A stretch of 64,000 nt of DNA, from assembly GCA_948146395.1 (NCBI GenBank), contig OX411544.1:38162630-38226629 (forward strand), read 5' to 3'. Positions 42,298-55,000 of the stretch are shown here, in pieces. The notes below the pieces were generated by a model. That model was given only the letters and a program-made list of their open reading frames with translations, was not told the origin of the DNA and searched no databases. A program made the translations under genes and the position numbers. This DNA comes from Fragum whitleyi (lineage: Eukaryota; Mollusca; Bivalvia; Cardiida; Cardiidae). Positions within the stretch are counted from its first letter, which is position 1; each line of letters begins with the position of its first letter.

Positions 42298-42595
42298 GTT
42301 AAGGCCACACTCTAATGACTTGCTGTTCATTTCAAGTCCATTACTGCATATTTTAAATTATGCTTCAATGCTTGGGTTCTTTTTATGCAAAGGGGACAAA
42401 GCCTCTAATTTTGGGATAAATGTGTCAAAATTAGCAACTACAGGGAGACCATCGTCAGTTGGGCATGTTCCTTGACTATTCATAATGCTTAAAACTATTT
42501 CAAAAAACAGAAAGAAAAATGATTTCACAAGCAGTTTGTCAGCTGATAATTGATGCACATTGATTATTTACATAAATACTCCCTTGGGTGAAACT
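42298..42595 (+). repeat. Direct repeat, right partner
   Basis: Nearly identical to 30703-31003. It follows the end of the split Helentron-like element after a short unique stretch. The pair could be footprints of an older duplication or of the same mobile element. Confidence 0.8.
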
Positions 42596-42736
42596 TTTAC
42601 TAATTGGAACATTGATTTCATGGTGGTCTGTGGTGGGAGCCAAAACTCAGTCCGACTTCCTTAATAAGTGAAAAGAAACATTAGAAGGGATGTGTCATGC
42701 CTGATGTCAAGGGTCAGGGAAGGGACCAATCAACTT

Positions 42737-42982
42737 TTAACCCTTGTCATGCTGAACGTGGAATATTCCTGCTTAGGCAGGAGCTGTAGACCAACATCAG
42801 CCTGTACATGTGTACAGTCTGATGTCAGTCTACACCAGCTATTTCTCACTTTCAAACCAGAATTGTCAGTAGATTATGTTTTTCAAATAAAAATTGACCT
42901 ACAATTGGGACTTTCAGTGTTCTTTGCCCTTTGATTTTGATGAAAACTTTAGCCAAAATTTATTCAGCATGACAAGGGTTAA
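42737..42982 (-). mobile_element. TTAACCCTTGTCATGCTGAA MITE, best-preserved termini
   Basis: TTAACCCTTGTCATGCTGAA at the left and TTCAGCATGACAAGGGTTAA at the right are perfect over 20 bases, with TTAA borders. The interior hairpin is CAGCCTGTACATGTGTACAG. Orientation is opposite to 24492. Confidence 0.85.
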
Positions 42983-43072
42983 CATACCTGTTGATTCAGT
43001 ATTATCATAGTTCCTGCATAAAGAATGGAGTGATCGCTGTTGAAAAAAGTTACAATTTAATCAAAAGATTTT

Positions 43073-43162
43073 AACAAGAGCTTCGCAGAGCGGCGCATAT
43101 ACGCCCGATGGGGCTTGTCAGTAACCTTGGCTTGTAAGTAATGTGAGCTTGAATGATAGCTA
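43073..43162 (-). mobile_element. Helentron-like terminus fragment
   Basis: AACAAGAGCTTCGCAGAGCG with hairpin GGCGCATATACGCC then GATGGGGCTTG looks like the hairpin end of a further family. It is cut after ~90 bp by the next element. Confidence 0.55.
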
Positions 43163-43346
43163 AACAAGAGCTGTCACTGTAAGATGACAATGCCCCCGAC
43201 ACCGCTTTGATTTAGAAGTTATGGCCAATGTTAAAGTTTTTGGACGGAATGACGGACGGACGGACAGACGGACGGACGGACAGACGGACGGACAGATGGA
43301 CGGACAAGTCAAATTTATGATGCCTCCCTATCGGGGGCATAAAAAT
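43163..43346 (-). mobile_element. Minimal Helentron-like element (ATGCCCCCG family), 184 bp
   Basis: The left end is AACAAGAGCTGTCACTGTAA then AATGCCCCCGAC. The right end is CCCTATCGGGGGCATAAAAA. Between them is little more than 40 bp and a (GGACGGACAGAC)n tract (43253-43303). It shows how small a member can be while keeping both termini. Confidence 0.85.
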
Positions 43347-44127
43347 ATTGCAAACAGACAGACAGACAACTGGTGCCATAACACAGTATGACCTTTTGAG
43401 TGTAAATTGAAAATGATTTTATGCACAACTATATGCCAAAAAGTTATTTTGCAAGTTTCACTTCATTGCAGTTCAATGTGTGACGAGTTGCTCACCAAAG
43501 AAATAAAGTGAATTTCAATCAATTCAAGGGCAGATAATACAAGAAAGACCCTAGCTTTTTGAATTTCTAAAGTCTAAAGTCTTTCTAAAGTCTTATGCTC
43601 AACCAAATATCAGGGTTACATTATGGCATTATTCATTTTGACCCCCATGAGAGAAATTACTAAGGGTCAAAACATAGTTTCACAAATTATTTTCTAAAAT
43701 TATACAAATTAATTACTTATAACATATCATCACAAGAAACAGGCAAAGTTACTCTTAAATATGCAAATTTCTACTTACGATTTGCTTTTTCTGTTTGTTT
43801 TTACCCCTTTAAGTTCAGATTTGACCCCCATAATTTCTTAGGTGAGGAGTCAATGACTCCCAAATATCAAACACTAACACGAGCCCTGGGTATCTTCTAT
43901 TATGACAGAGTTTAAACTTTTGTCCCACCAATGCCAACACCAACAACAATGCCATACGCTAACAACTCCAAGGTGATCACAATACCTAGGGTTTTCTCCT
44001 AAAACAGCCGCGCTAAAGAAATAATTATATGGCATTGGTGTTTTACAAACACATCTTGTTAATATTTTCAACTTTCCATTTATGCGAGTTCAAAATTTTG
44101 TTTGATGGACAATTTGTTTGTTTACAG
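43347..44127. other. Presumed intron or intergenic DNA upstream of an exon
   Basis: No gene seen. It contains a broken copy of repeat DNA with GACCCCCATGAGAGAAATT and ACACTAACACGAGCCCTGGG, also found near 26330 and 58840. A terminus fragment of the CTCGGCTGT family (ACCTAGGGTTTTCTCC, AAAACAGCCGCGCTAAAGAA) lies at 43984-44015. Confidence 0.45.
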
Positions 44128-44247
44128 AAAGAGCACACAGATCCTATAACCCGGGAGTTGATGTCGGATAAAGTTAAAGAAATGTGTACAGAATTAGAGA
44201 ACAAAACTGACACTGTTTTACATGAAATACAACTGCTGAAAAGTTGA
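44128..44247 (+). CDS. Terminal exon of an unidentified plus-strand gene
   Basis: TTTGTTTACAG precedes an open 39-codon frame (KEHTDPITRELMSDKVKEM ... VLHEIQLLKS) ending in TGA. Codon use is coding-like, and the peptide is predicted helical with heptad-like Leu/Met/Val spacing, so a coiled coil is possible. AATAAA lies 14 nt past the stop. Upstream exons were not found, and no family was recognised. It lies on the opposite strand to the MRPL4 copies, between them. Confidence 0.55.
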   Translation, partial: KEHTDPITRELMSDKVKEMCTELENKTDTVLHEIQLLKS

Positions 44248-44260
44248 TTTTACTCTGAAT

Positions 44261-44266
44261 AATAAA
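44261..44266 (+). promoter_or_regulatory. Polyadenylation signal AATAAA
   Basis: It lies 14 nt after the stop codon of the exon at 44128. Its position supports a last exon with a very short 3' untranslated region. Confidence 0.5.
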
Positions 44267-44409
44267 ATTGAAAATAGTTACATTTTCCTGAAATATTTCT
44301 ATGACCACAACCCTTGTATCAGATGATTAAGGATAGAGTTACTTTTGCCAGATGACAGAATTCTAGACTGGCCAAAGTTAAAAATAGCTGATGGCTATCA
44401 GACCAGAGC

Positions 44410-44594
44410 TACAGATTAGAGGGGGTAAGTCAGTCTAAAATCTTTTTTTCTCATTGAAATCCTATGTTGCGGATACTCATTTGAATCGTCTTTGACAAGA
44501 CGATTCCAATGAGTACCCACAACAAAGGATTTGTGCATGTACAGTTTTAACAATTTTGAAATCTAAAATACAATGTACTTCCTTTATCTGTAGT
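44410..44594. mobile_element. Fold-back MITE, copy 1
   Basis: Ends ACAGATTAGAGGGGGTAA and (right) CTTCCTTTATCTGTAG are inverted. The centre pairs ATACTCATTTGAATCGTCTT with AAGACGATTCCAATGAGTAC. A second copy is at 45614-45793. Confidence 0.7.
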
Positions 44595-44765
44595 TCCTAG
44601 ACCATAATTTATCGGTCATAAAAAGTTTTAACAGAGTAAAAACACTTGTATCATAAAAAGGGGAGAAATTGGATCCTCTTTATTTCTTTTTTTGCAATAT
44701 TTACCAATTCATTTCCAAGAGTCCATAGAAAAGTTCAAACTTACGAGGCAAAATTCTGAATTTAT

Positions 44766-45090
44766 GTGGTGTCCGTGGTCTAGAGTGTTTGCCTCTTGAC
44801 CTAAAGGTCCCTATTTTGATTCCCTGGAGTTGCTATAGATCTTGGTTCTTTAATTGGCAAACACATTTGGCGCGAGTACTGGTGAATTTTCCATGAAGCA
44901 GAATCGAGAGGGATTGATCTAAATTGAAAGAACTTCTTCTCAATAAATGTAAAATGAATAGGTTAAAACCAAACAAAATTCTAAACTGTCCCAAATCTTA
45001 AGGGTAGTTGAAGAAATTTGAGGAATTTTAATGGAAAATCGGGCATCTTTTGGGTGCTAAAAAATGCTTAGGAATTAAGATTGATCTAAT
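44766..45090 (+). mobile_element. Degenerate tRNA-like SINE with long tail
   Basis: GTCCGTGGTCTAGAGTGTTT resembles an A box and TTTTGATTCCC a B box. The downstream part (AACCAAACAAAATTCTAAAC onward) matches the first 165 bases of the window. The head is too degenerate to be a working tRNA gene. Confidence 0.5.
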
Positions 45091-45122
45091 TTCTTCCTTT
45101 TTTATTAATTTTCTGAAGAGCT

Positions 45123-45336
45123 TTAACCCTTCTTGTGCTGTTCACAATATATTCCATTTGTACACAAAGCTTTGGAAGAAGGACCAAGATCATGCACAGA
45201 CATGCAGTCTAACCTTAACCTACACCCCTGCTTTCTTCTAAATCGATGGAAAATCTTCTAGCAAGACTAGTTGAAATATCCCAAAAGTTGTCAAAAAATT
45301 TGGAATGAAATTTTATTTCAGCAGGATAAGGGTTAA
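45123..45336 (+). mobile_element. Diverged TTAA MITE
   Basis: TTAACCCTTCTTGTGCTG at the left and CAGCAGGATAAGGGTTAA at the right show the 24492/42737 family termini with changes. A 63-aa frame across it is not a gene. Confidence 0.6.
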
Positions 45337-45613
45337 AGTGAGACAATTGGTAGACTCATTATTCAAAGAAAATCATTTATACTGATCCAAATTGAAATTA
45401 GAGGTGTTGCTCTTGGCAATTCATAACATGTTAGCTGTTCAAACATGTTTCTTGGATCAATCCCTGATTGCAGCACCTATCCTTTCTGATATTTGCCTCT
45501 TCACATAAATTTGAGCCAAAGGCTCTAAAAGAAATTGGTTACTATTGAGGGGAGTGAGAAAGGATTCCATTTTAAGCTTGGAGAAAACATGAGGTATTGC
45601 TATAGCCTATAAT

Positions 45614-45793
45614 ATCAGATAAGAGGGGGTAAATCCATTCAAAAACATTTACTTCTCAATGAAACCCTATGTTGTGGGTACTCATTTGAATCATCTCAAC
45701 AAGATTATTCCAATGAGTACCAACAACATAGGGTTTGTGCTATAATTAATGAAATAACATGATCTAAAATGCAAAAAATCCCCCTCTATCTGT
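45614..45793. mobile_element. Fold-back MITE, copy 2
   Basis: ATCAGATAAGAGGGGGTAAA and CCCCCTCTATCTGTA are the ends. The centre pairs CCCTATGTTGTGGGTACTCA with GAGTACCAACAACATAGGG. A fragment of the CTCGGCTGT family (GGAGAAAACATGAGGTATTG) lies just before it. Confidence 0.72.
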
Positions 45794-45961
45794 ACCTCTG
45801 ATCATAGAAAAAATTTCAGGAAAAAGCCATTACTATGCAAGTTTATCAATACTATTCAAGTTAATTGGCTAACCAGAAAATCAAAATAATGAAAGAAAGT
45901 CTTGAAGAAACCAAAACTTTTTTTGAATTTTAATATCACAAAGCCCTATTATAATAACAAA

Positions 45962-46089
45962 TCATCTCTTGAATTTCACGTTAGGTTGTTGTTTATACAT
46001 TTGTTCCAGAAGTTTCTTTTCGATTTTCTCTACAGCTGCTAGTGTAAGAACCAGGGTTTCATGCTTCAACATGCTGTATACATTCAAAC
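45962..46089 (-). CDS. MRPL4: MRPL4 copy 2, terminal exon
   Basis: 128 nt after TTTTCAG. The protein is identical to copy 1 over [16 protein letters not shown] and onward to NVKFKR, and stops with TGA instead of TAA. Most differences from copy 1 are silent (TAC/TAT, AGC/AGT, CTT/CTC, AAC/AAT). ATTAAA lies at 45929-45934. Confidence 0.93.
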
Positions 46090-49000
46090 CTGAAAATGAA
46101 ATGGTAAAACATTGTGACTAATTTTGACTTAAGGGAAGGGTACTTTTTGAGAAAAACATTTTTCGATAGAGGATATTGAATGAATAGTTATGAAATAACA
46201 CACTTATTCAGTGCGTCATCTCTAAATAGATAAAAACAGCCAGAGCTAAGTTTTATCTATTTTAGATGGGAAGTGTTATTAATTCGGTATTCTATAATAC
46301 AAATGTTTTTTCGCTGAATCTGAAGTTCTTGGTAATCTTTTGACAAGTAAGAAGAGTTATTTTCAATGAGCACTAACAACATGAAGTTTCTCAAAAAAAA
46401 TTTATATACCTGACAAAAGTCATGGGCCCAGTTTTACTAAACATCTTACGATCATTTTTTGCGCAAGTCAAAAATAAAGGTTGTGACTACAAAAGTAATT
46501 AAACTACTACAAAACTACTAAAGACAATTCCGATGAGATATTGCAAGGCAAGATCTTACAATGAATGAAAACACCAAGTAAAATTTATGATTTTGACTTA
46601 GGATTAATTTTTTTGTAAGAAGTTTAGTAAAACGGTCCCACTTAGCATTAATTTTTTCGTAAGAAGTTTAGTATAAGGAGCCCCCTGACATAAATGATCA
46701 CCCATGGCAATTAGCGACAGGAAAATGTCCACTTCTTTGTCCAGAACATAACTCTGTTACCTTAAGTCAGGTTCACTTGAAATAGTTTTCTTTAGTGCTT
46801 TTCGGTGGTTTATCGAGAAATAACGGTAGATTATCACTTGATAATCTTACCCCAAAAGAAGTGAAATAATCAAAAACTTATACCCCGCTTTTGTGTGACA
46901 GGTGTATATTGTGACAATTTGCCACCTTGTTCAACTATTTTAAGGTAGTAGACCTGAAATAGCTCCATATCATATCGCAACTCAAGATCTTTCACAATGT
47001 TGACCAAGATTTCCTTATGAAAATCATTAGAAAACCCTGGTTGACACTGTTAAAGTTTATGGCCCAAGGAACGTTACGTAACTATTAGGGGTCCACTACC
47101 TTAAATCCACTTTCATTTAAACACACACACACCCCTCTAGGTGGCTCATACTCACCATAAACTGGCATCAGATTATATTGTGGGTATTCACTGGTAACTA
47201 GGGAAATATTCTTCGGCATAAGGTCAGTACTGAAATGATATTAACACACATTTTGAATTTTTTTAGACAGCTTCATGACTAAATTATGCTTTGTTTGTTT
47301 GGGGTTTAATGCAAATTTCAACAGAATTACAGTAATAACACAAGAGCTGGTGCCTCTACCCAAGGTAATCTGTTTTTTACACTAGTGCAACTCCTAATTT
47401 CATCTGAGCCACCAGCTGCCCATTCCATAAACTAAGTTGTATCACTTTCCCATTGACTGGAGACTGGGGATAGGAAAAAATGAGATGGTAGCACTGATGA
47501 GAGAAATACAAGGGATCTATTGTTAGGTGCTCCAGTCACCACTGAAAGATTGTTGATAGCTGCTTAAAACTCCATTCAAACTGGACATGGCACTAGTTAA
47601 TGTGATTTGTTTACGGCAACTTCTAAATTAGAACTGTAGTCCACAGACTGAACATATTGAGCTCATAAAAATTGACCTTGACCTTTACCTTCAGCTATTT
47701 TTAGCTCAATTGAACAAAGGCCACTGGGGCTATTGTCATGGCATTGTGTCTGTCGTGTGTCCATCAGTCCGTCCGTCCGGTCGTAAACTTTTTCTTTAAA
47801 AATCTTCTCCTCAGAAACTACTGGATGAATTTCAACCAAACTTCACAGGAATGATCCTTGGATGACCCTCTTTCAAAGTTGTTCAAGAAATTTTGATCCA
47901 ATGAAAAACATGGATTTAATGGGCGTGGCTAATTTCCAAATATGGTAAAAAGTGAGTTTCCGCCGATTCTAATTGATGGATACCAATTAAATTTTACATG
48001 AATGATTCTTGGGTGACCCTTTATCACTCTACCAAAAATTATTGTGATCGGATGGAAAATATGGATTTTATGGGCGGAGGTCATCTCTCAATATGTTATA
48101 TAGTGGAAACTTTGAAAATCATTTTCTCAGAATGTAATCAATGGATATCAATCAAATTGCACTTGAATGATCCTTGACTGATCCTTTATCAGTCCACCAA
48201 AAATTATTGTGATCGGATGAAAAATATGCATTTTTTGGGCAGAGGTCATTTCTCTATATGACATATAGTTGAAACTTTGAAAATCAATTTCTCAGAATGT
48301 AATAGATGGATATCAACCAAATTTCACTGGAAAGATCCTTGAGAGACCCTTTATCACTCTACCAAAAATTATTGTGATCGGATGAAAAATATAGAATTAT
48401 GGGGGGAGGTCATTTCTCTATATGTTATATAGTGGAAATTTTGAAAATCTTATTCTCAGTATATTACTGATGGATATCGATCAAACATTTTTGGTATGAT
48501 CCTTGTGTGACCCATTATCATGCAGTCAAATATTATGGTGATTGGATGAAAAATATGTCTTTTATGGAAGGAGGTCATTTCTCTATATGTTATATAATGG
48601 AAATTTTGAAAATCATTTTCAACATCAGTAGAACCGAAAATATCTAAAAATCTAGTCAAAACTTTTATTTGCTATTACAAGTATTTCTAGCCTGTGGAGC
48701 GACTCAAGCCATTAATGGCTTTCTAGTTAATTCTAACTACCTGTCTAAACCTTGAGGAAAACAAAGACAAATTATTTTGAAATTGGTCAACAACTGGACA
48801 AGCAGTGAACTAGATCCATCACAGAGTGGACTAGTACTTTAGAATTACATGTAGTTTAATTTTGAAGTTGACCTTTCTACCCCCAAAACACGAGGGTACC
48901 TCCTTGGGACATGAAAAACAATTGTATAAAGTTTCATAATTCTATGTCACTTTGTCTTTGAGTTACAGTCCAGCAGCAGAAAGAACCTATGGACAGATGG

Positions 49001-52000
49001 ACAGACAGGGTGAAACCATTATAACCCCCATACTATGTAAGGGGGGTGTTATAATTAGATATGCATTTAGTCTGTCCGTGTTTATTGTCAAGACTATAAA
49101 TCCAAACATTTTTAGCTCACCTGAGCACAACGTGCTTAAGGGGTGCTTTTCCGATCACCCTGAGTCCATTATGCCTTGTGCATTGTCAACAATCTAAATA
49201 ATTTCTTGTCCTCCTGAACTACAGCTCTGATTTCAAAGAATCTTTTCCAGAATGTTCCTTGGGTGACTCTATCAAAAATTGTTTGTGAAATTTTAATTGG
49301 CCCGTAAAAAAAGGCGTGGCAGGGCAGGGCTTATTTTGAGCCCGAAATCTTTGAATGACATCTCCTCCTGAACCAGAGGTGCATTCGTTAGAGCAAGATG
49401 AAAAATCCATCTAAATGAGATTTTTAAGATGTCGTAATGAACGATTTTCGATATTTAGAGTTAAAATATTCGACCTCGTCATGACTACTCGTTTTAAGCC
49501 AATGCAAAACCATCTCTGCTTCCTCATTGAGATATCTTAAGATTCTTATTGAGCCGCTTAAAAATCTCGCTCTACCGAACGCCTTATTTTAAAAATCTTA
49601 ATAAGAATCTTGAGAATCTCACTCTAACGAACGCACCTCTGGGAATCGATTTCAATGAAACTTTACCAGAATATTTCTTGGTGACCCTTTTTCAAAAATT
49701 AATTACAAATTTTGATTGGTCCATAAATATGGGTGTGGTAGAGAGGCCTTATCTTGAGCCCGAAATCTTTGAACGACATCTCTTCCTGACATCTCATTTA
49801 GCCTGAAATCTTTGAAAAGTCTCCTCCTGAACCACTAGGCCAATTTCAATAAAACTTTACCAGAATGTTCTTTGGGTGACACTTTCAAAATTTGTTTACA
49901 AAATTTGATTGGCCCATAAATATGGGCATGGCAACACAGGACTTATTTTGAGTCCGAAATCTTAGAAGACATCTGAATACCAGGAATCCATTGTTATGTG
50001 CCCCAGCCGCAGCAATATTACTGAAAGATTATTGGAAGTGGTATTAAACCCCATTCAAACAAACAAACTAAATATAAATTCAGAAGGATGAAGGTTAAAC
50101 AAGTGCCTATATGCAAAAGGAAAGTAAAAACTCAGATTACCCAGCACCTATCTGGGCGTTTATTTTGTGCACATGCTTTACTTCTTGGAATAGCCAAACA
50201 CATGTACAATTAGTATGCTGTTTTGCAACAAGTCTGAATTAGATTTGTTGTAAAGTAGACTAATCCCCACCAGTTTTGAGATCAAAAGTGAAAAGGCACC
50301 TCCTTAGTTCATGGGGGACAATTTTATAGTTTCATGATTCTAATCACCTTGTTCTTGAGTTGAGTCCAGAAACAAAAAAAAAATTATGGATAGATCAATG
50401 GATAGACAGATGTGCAGACAGAGGGAGTGAAGCCAATATGCCACCTCTACCTTGTAGGTAGGTGGTATAATCATAAGATTCAATGACATCATGCAGGTAT
50501 TCTGTAATTTATTGCCATGCCTTGATGAGTTTTTAGCTCACCTGAGCACATCGTGCTCAAGGTGAGCTTTTGTGATCATTGAATGTCCGTCGTCCTCCGT
50601 CAACAATATAAGTGTTTACACTCTAGAGGCCACAAATATGATCCAATCTTTATGGAACTTGGTCAGAATGTTGGTCAGGTCACAAGGATTAACCTTATTG
50701 AAAATTGAAAGGATCCATGCCATATCACGGGAAAAGGGGCCTTAAAGACAATTATCTTGTTTATGCTCTAGAGGCGACAAATATTGCCCAATCTTCATGA
50801 AACTTTGTCAGATTGTTGGCCAAGTCACAAGGATGAACCCTATTGAAAATGGAAAGGATCCATGCCATATCACAGGAAAAGGGGCCTTAAAGACAATTTT
50901 CTTCTTTACACTCTAGAGGCCACAAATATGGCCCAATCTTCATGAACCTTGGTCAGAATGTTGGCCAGGTCACAAGGATGAACCCTATTGAAATTGGGAA
51001 TGATCCATGCCATATCACGGGAGAAGGGGTCTTAATGATAATTTTCTTGTTTGAACTCTTAAAACCACAATTTGGCCCAAACTTCATGAAACAAATGTTT
51101 TTTGTGTAGAAATTATATCCTTTATGACATCTGCCTATGAAATGGTGTGATGTCCCAGGGGTCAAAGAGACTCAGGTGAGCAATCTAGGACCATCTTGGT
51201 CCTCTTGTTTTTTTATACTTGTATAAAATGCGCATTTTCATATGGTAATGGACAAAACCCGGGCGTTAATGAGAAAAAATATGGATTAATAAGTAAGTTT
51301 ATGTGCCGTTAAGGCCCGGCTATTTTCACTTAAATATCCTCAGTCTTGGCCTATACACTTCATCAGTTTCTTTGTCTAACATTAATATAAAGCACAAATT
51401 AAGACATCAATCCTATTCCCAAGTTAAATTTTGTGACATCATTAATCTACCAAGCAATGTCAGTATAAACAAAAAATATGGCACAACACAATTTTTCCGG
51501 CACATAATAACATTTGGAGCTAGTTCTAAACGTTCCTATGAATTATTTTTACAACATTTGTTTTAGTAAAATACAATAGTCTTTATTTTCATGTCATAAT
51601 ATCGTCAATTCTGGTGTTAACATTTGCAGAGACCTTCAAAAATGGTTTAAAGCCCTGGTGCTTTGCACTTAGGTGTTAAACCATTTTTCGGGTCGCTGCA
51701 AATGTTAACACCCTCAACAAGAGGGCCATAGTGGCCCTTAATCGCTCACCTGAATTAACAATCTAAAAAAGTTTTTCTAAGATTTGACCCAATGACCTAG
51801 TTTTGACCTAACTTGACCCAATTTCAAAGTCGTCAAAGTTCTCATCAAATTATTCATTCTGTCCATTTTCAGGTTGATTGGGCTAAAAATATGGCCTCTA
51901 GAGTGTCCACAAGGATTTTCAAAGATTTGACCCCGTGACCTAGTTTTTGACCCCACTTGACCCAATTTCGAACTTGTCCGAGATTTCATCAAAATAATCA

Positions 52001-55000
52001 TTCTGACAAATTTTCAGGTTCATTGGGCAAAAAATATGGCCTCTAGAGTGTCCACAAAGTTTTTCTAAGATTTGACCCCGTGACCTAGTTTTTGACCCCA
52101 CTTGACCCAATTTCAAACTGGTCCGAGTATTTCATCAAGATAATCATTCTGACCAATTCTGAGGTTGATTGGGCTTAAAAAATGGCCTGTAGAGTGTCCA
52201 CAAGGTTTTTCTTAGATTTGACCCTGTGACCTAGTCTTTGACCCCACTTAACCCAATTTCAAAAACTGTCAAAGTTCTCATCAAATTATTCATTCTGTCC
52301 AGTTTTCAGGTTGATTGGGCTAAAAATATGGCCTCTAGAGTGTCCACAAGGTTTTTCTAAGATTTGACCCTGTGACCTAGTTTTTGACCCCAATTGACCT
52401 AATTTCAAACTGGTCCGAGTATTTCATCAAGATAATCATTCTGACCAATTTTCATGTTGATTGGGCTAAAAATATGGCCTCTAGAGTGTCCACAAGGTTT
52501 TTTTAAGATTTGACCCCGTGACCTAGTTTTTGACCCCCATTGACCCAATTTCGAACTTGTCCGAGATTTTATCACGATAAACATTCTGACCAATTTTGAG
52601 GTTGATTGGGCTATAAATATGGCCTCTAGAGTGCCCACAAGGTTTTTTTAAGAATTGACCCTGTGACCTAGATTTTGAACCCAGTTGACCCAATTTTGAA
52701 CTTGTCCAAGACTTCATCAAGATATTTATTCTGACCAGTTTTCAGGTTGATTGGGCTAAAAATACGGCCTCTAGAGTGTCCACAAGGTTTTTCTAAGAAT
52801 TGACCCCGTGACCCATTTTTTGACCCCACTTGACCCAATTTCGAACTTGTCCAAGATTTCATCAAGATTATAATTCTGACCAATTTTCAGGTTGATTGGG
52901 CTAAAAATATGGCCTCTAGAGTGTCCACAAGGTTTTTCTAAGAATTGACCCCGTGACCTAGTTTTTGACCCCACTTGACCCATTTTCGAACTTGTCCGAG
53001 ATTTAATCAAGATATTCATTCTGACCAATTTTCAGGTTGATTGGGCTAAAAATATGGCCTCTAGAGTGTCCACAAGGTTTTTCTAAGATTTGACCCTGTG
53101 ACCTCAATTTTGACCCCACTTGACCCAATTTCAAACTTTTCTGAGATTTGATCAAGATTATAATTCTGACCAATTTTCAGGTTGATTGGGCTAAAATTAT
53201 GGCCTCTAGAGTGTCCACTAGGTTTTTCTAAGATTTGACCCCCTGACCTAGTTTTTGACCCCATTTGACCCATTTTCGAACTTGTCCGAGTTTTCATCAA
53301 GATAATCATTCTGACCAATTTTCAGGTTGATTGGGCTAAAAATATGGCCTCTAGAGTGTCCACAAGGTTTTTCTAAGATTTGACCCTGTGACCTCAATTT
53401 TGACCCCACTTGACCCAATTTTGAACTTTTCTGAGATTTGATCAAGATTATAATTCTGACCAATTTTCAGGTTGATTGGGGTAAAAATATGGCCTCTAGA
53501 GTGTCCACTAGGTTTTTCTAAGATTTGACCCCCTGACCTAGTTTTTGACCCCATTTGACCCATTTTCGAACTTGTCCGAGATTTCATCAAGATAATCATT
53601 CTGACCAATTTTCAGGTTGATTGGGCTAAAAATATGGCCTCTAGAGTGTCCACAAGTTTTTTCTTAGATTTGACCCTGTGACCTAGTTTTTGACCCCACT
53701 TGACCCAATTTCGAACTTGTCCAAGATTTTATCAAGATAATCATTCTGACCAATTTTCAGGTTGATTGGGCTAAAAATATGGCCTCTAGAGTGTCCACAA
53801 GGTAAATGTTGACGACGCACGACGCACGACGGACGTTGGACGACGGACATCAAGTAACCCCAAAAGCTCACCTTGAGCACTTCGTGCTCAGGTGAGCTAA
53901 AAACGTGAATTAGCCCTATAATAACTATCTACTCACTCATCCACTAAAAGTGCTGAAAATCCCCAGTATCTTGTATCTATGAGCTCTTCGAGGTACTGTG
54001 AAAAAAGTAAAGAATTTTGAAGCAAGAAAAATTGATGAAATGCATGTATATTTGAGCATCTGAGACCTATGAAAACATTACCAATACAACACTTGTATTA
54101 TCCCAGTTCTGTTTACAGATTTTGGATAAAGTCCAATTGTGACCTTGACCTTTATGACCCCAAAACAATACAGCTTTTCTTTTGGGCATAACCGCATTTG
54201 TATAAAGTTTCACAATTCTAGGTCAATTTAATTCTGACCTCTTGAGTCAGAGTCCAGAGTCAAAAAGTCTATATAAATGGAAGGATAGACATAGGAAACC
54301 AATACACACACCTCTACTTCCTAGATAGGGGTTTTTATTTTGATTATATGATCAACCCATTATCACACAATCCTTTATAAGCTTGGCTGTTTTTGGAAAT
54401 AAAACCCAAGGCATTGCTCTAGCCTTGATGTCATCGTCACTGTTGTTGCCATTGTGCGAAAACTGACATTTTGTGATATCTCTGGTTATACTAAGGCATT
54501 CACTTGAAACTTGGCACACATGTTCACCATCAAGAGAGCAATCTATGCTTTCAAGGGGATAACTCTAGATGCATTTTGTGCAAATCATGCCCCTTTTTCG
54601 GCTAAGATTTTTTTCCACCATCCAGCACTCAACAGCCGAGCGTAGGCACCCGAAGGCAGTGCTCATGTTTTAAGTTGCAATAGATATGTGGCAATGAAAA
54701 TCATTACTAGAGAAGAAATTGCATACAATAGATAATTCCTCCTTTTTCTTACTGTTTTAATACTTTGCAGATTGGCAAATTAGCAGATATCATTTCCAAA
54801 ACCTTATCTTCAAACCTCTTAATTTCAACAAGAGAAACATTTTGCTGTCTTTGTCTAGAGTGAAACTATTATTATGACACTCTCCAAGGCTGGTTTAATA
54901 AATACCTATTCTAGGTTAAGTTAAATTAACCTTGTCTCAAAGGAAATCTCAAAGCAGATCTTTAATTTCTCACAAAGCTCTTTTATGACAAACAGCCATC

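Noticed and set aside
26330..45900. Search for MRPL4 N-terminal exons (basic RGGGRKPWPQKGTGRAR-like region)
   Set aside because: No minus-strand segment with such a reading was recognised here or at 58.8-64 kb. They may lie outside the window or be missing in copy 1.
51777..53880. Many overlapping minus-strand frames with repeated GHSRGHIFSPINLKIGQN-like peptides
   Set aside because: They follow the 146-bp tandem unit: frames shift from unit to unit, are broken at variable places and lie wholly within a non-coding mobile element. No start, splice sites or conserved protein pattern supports a gene.
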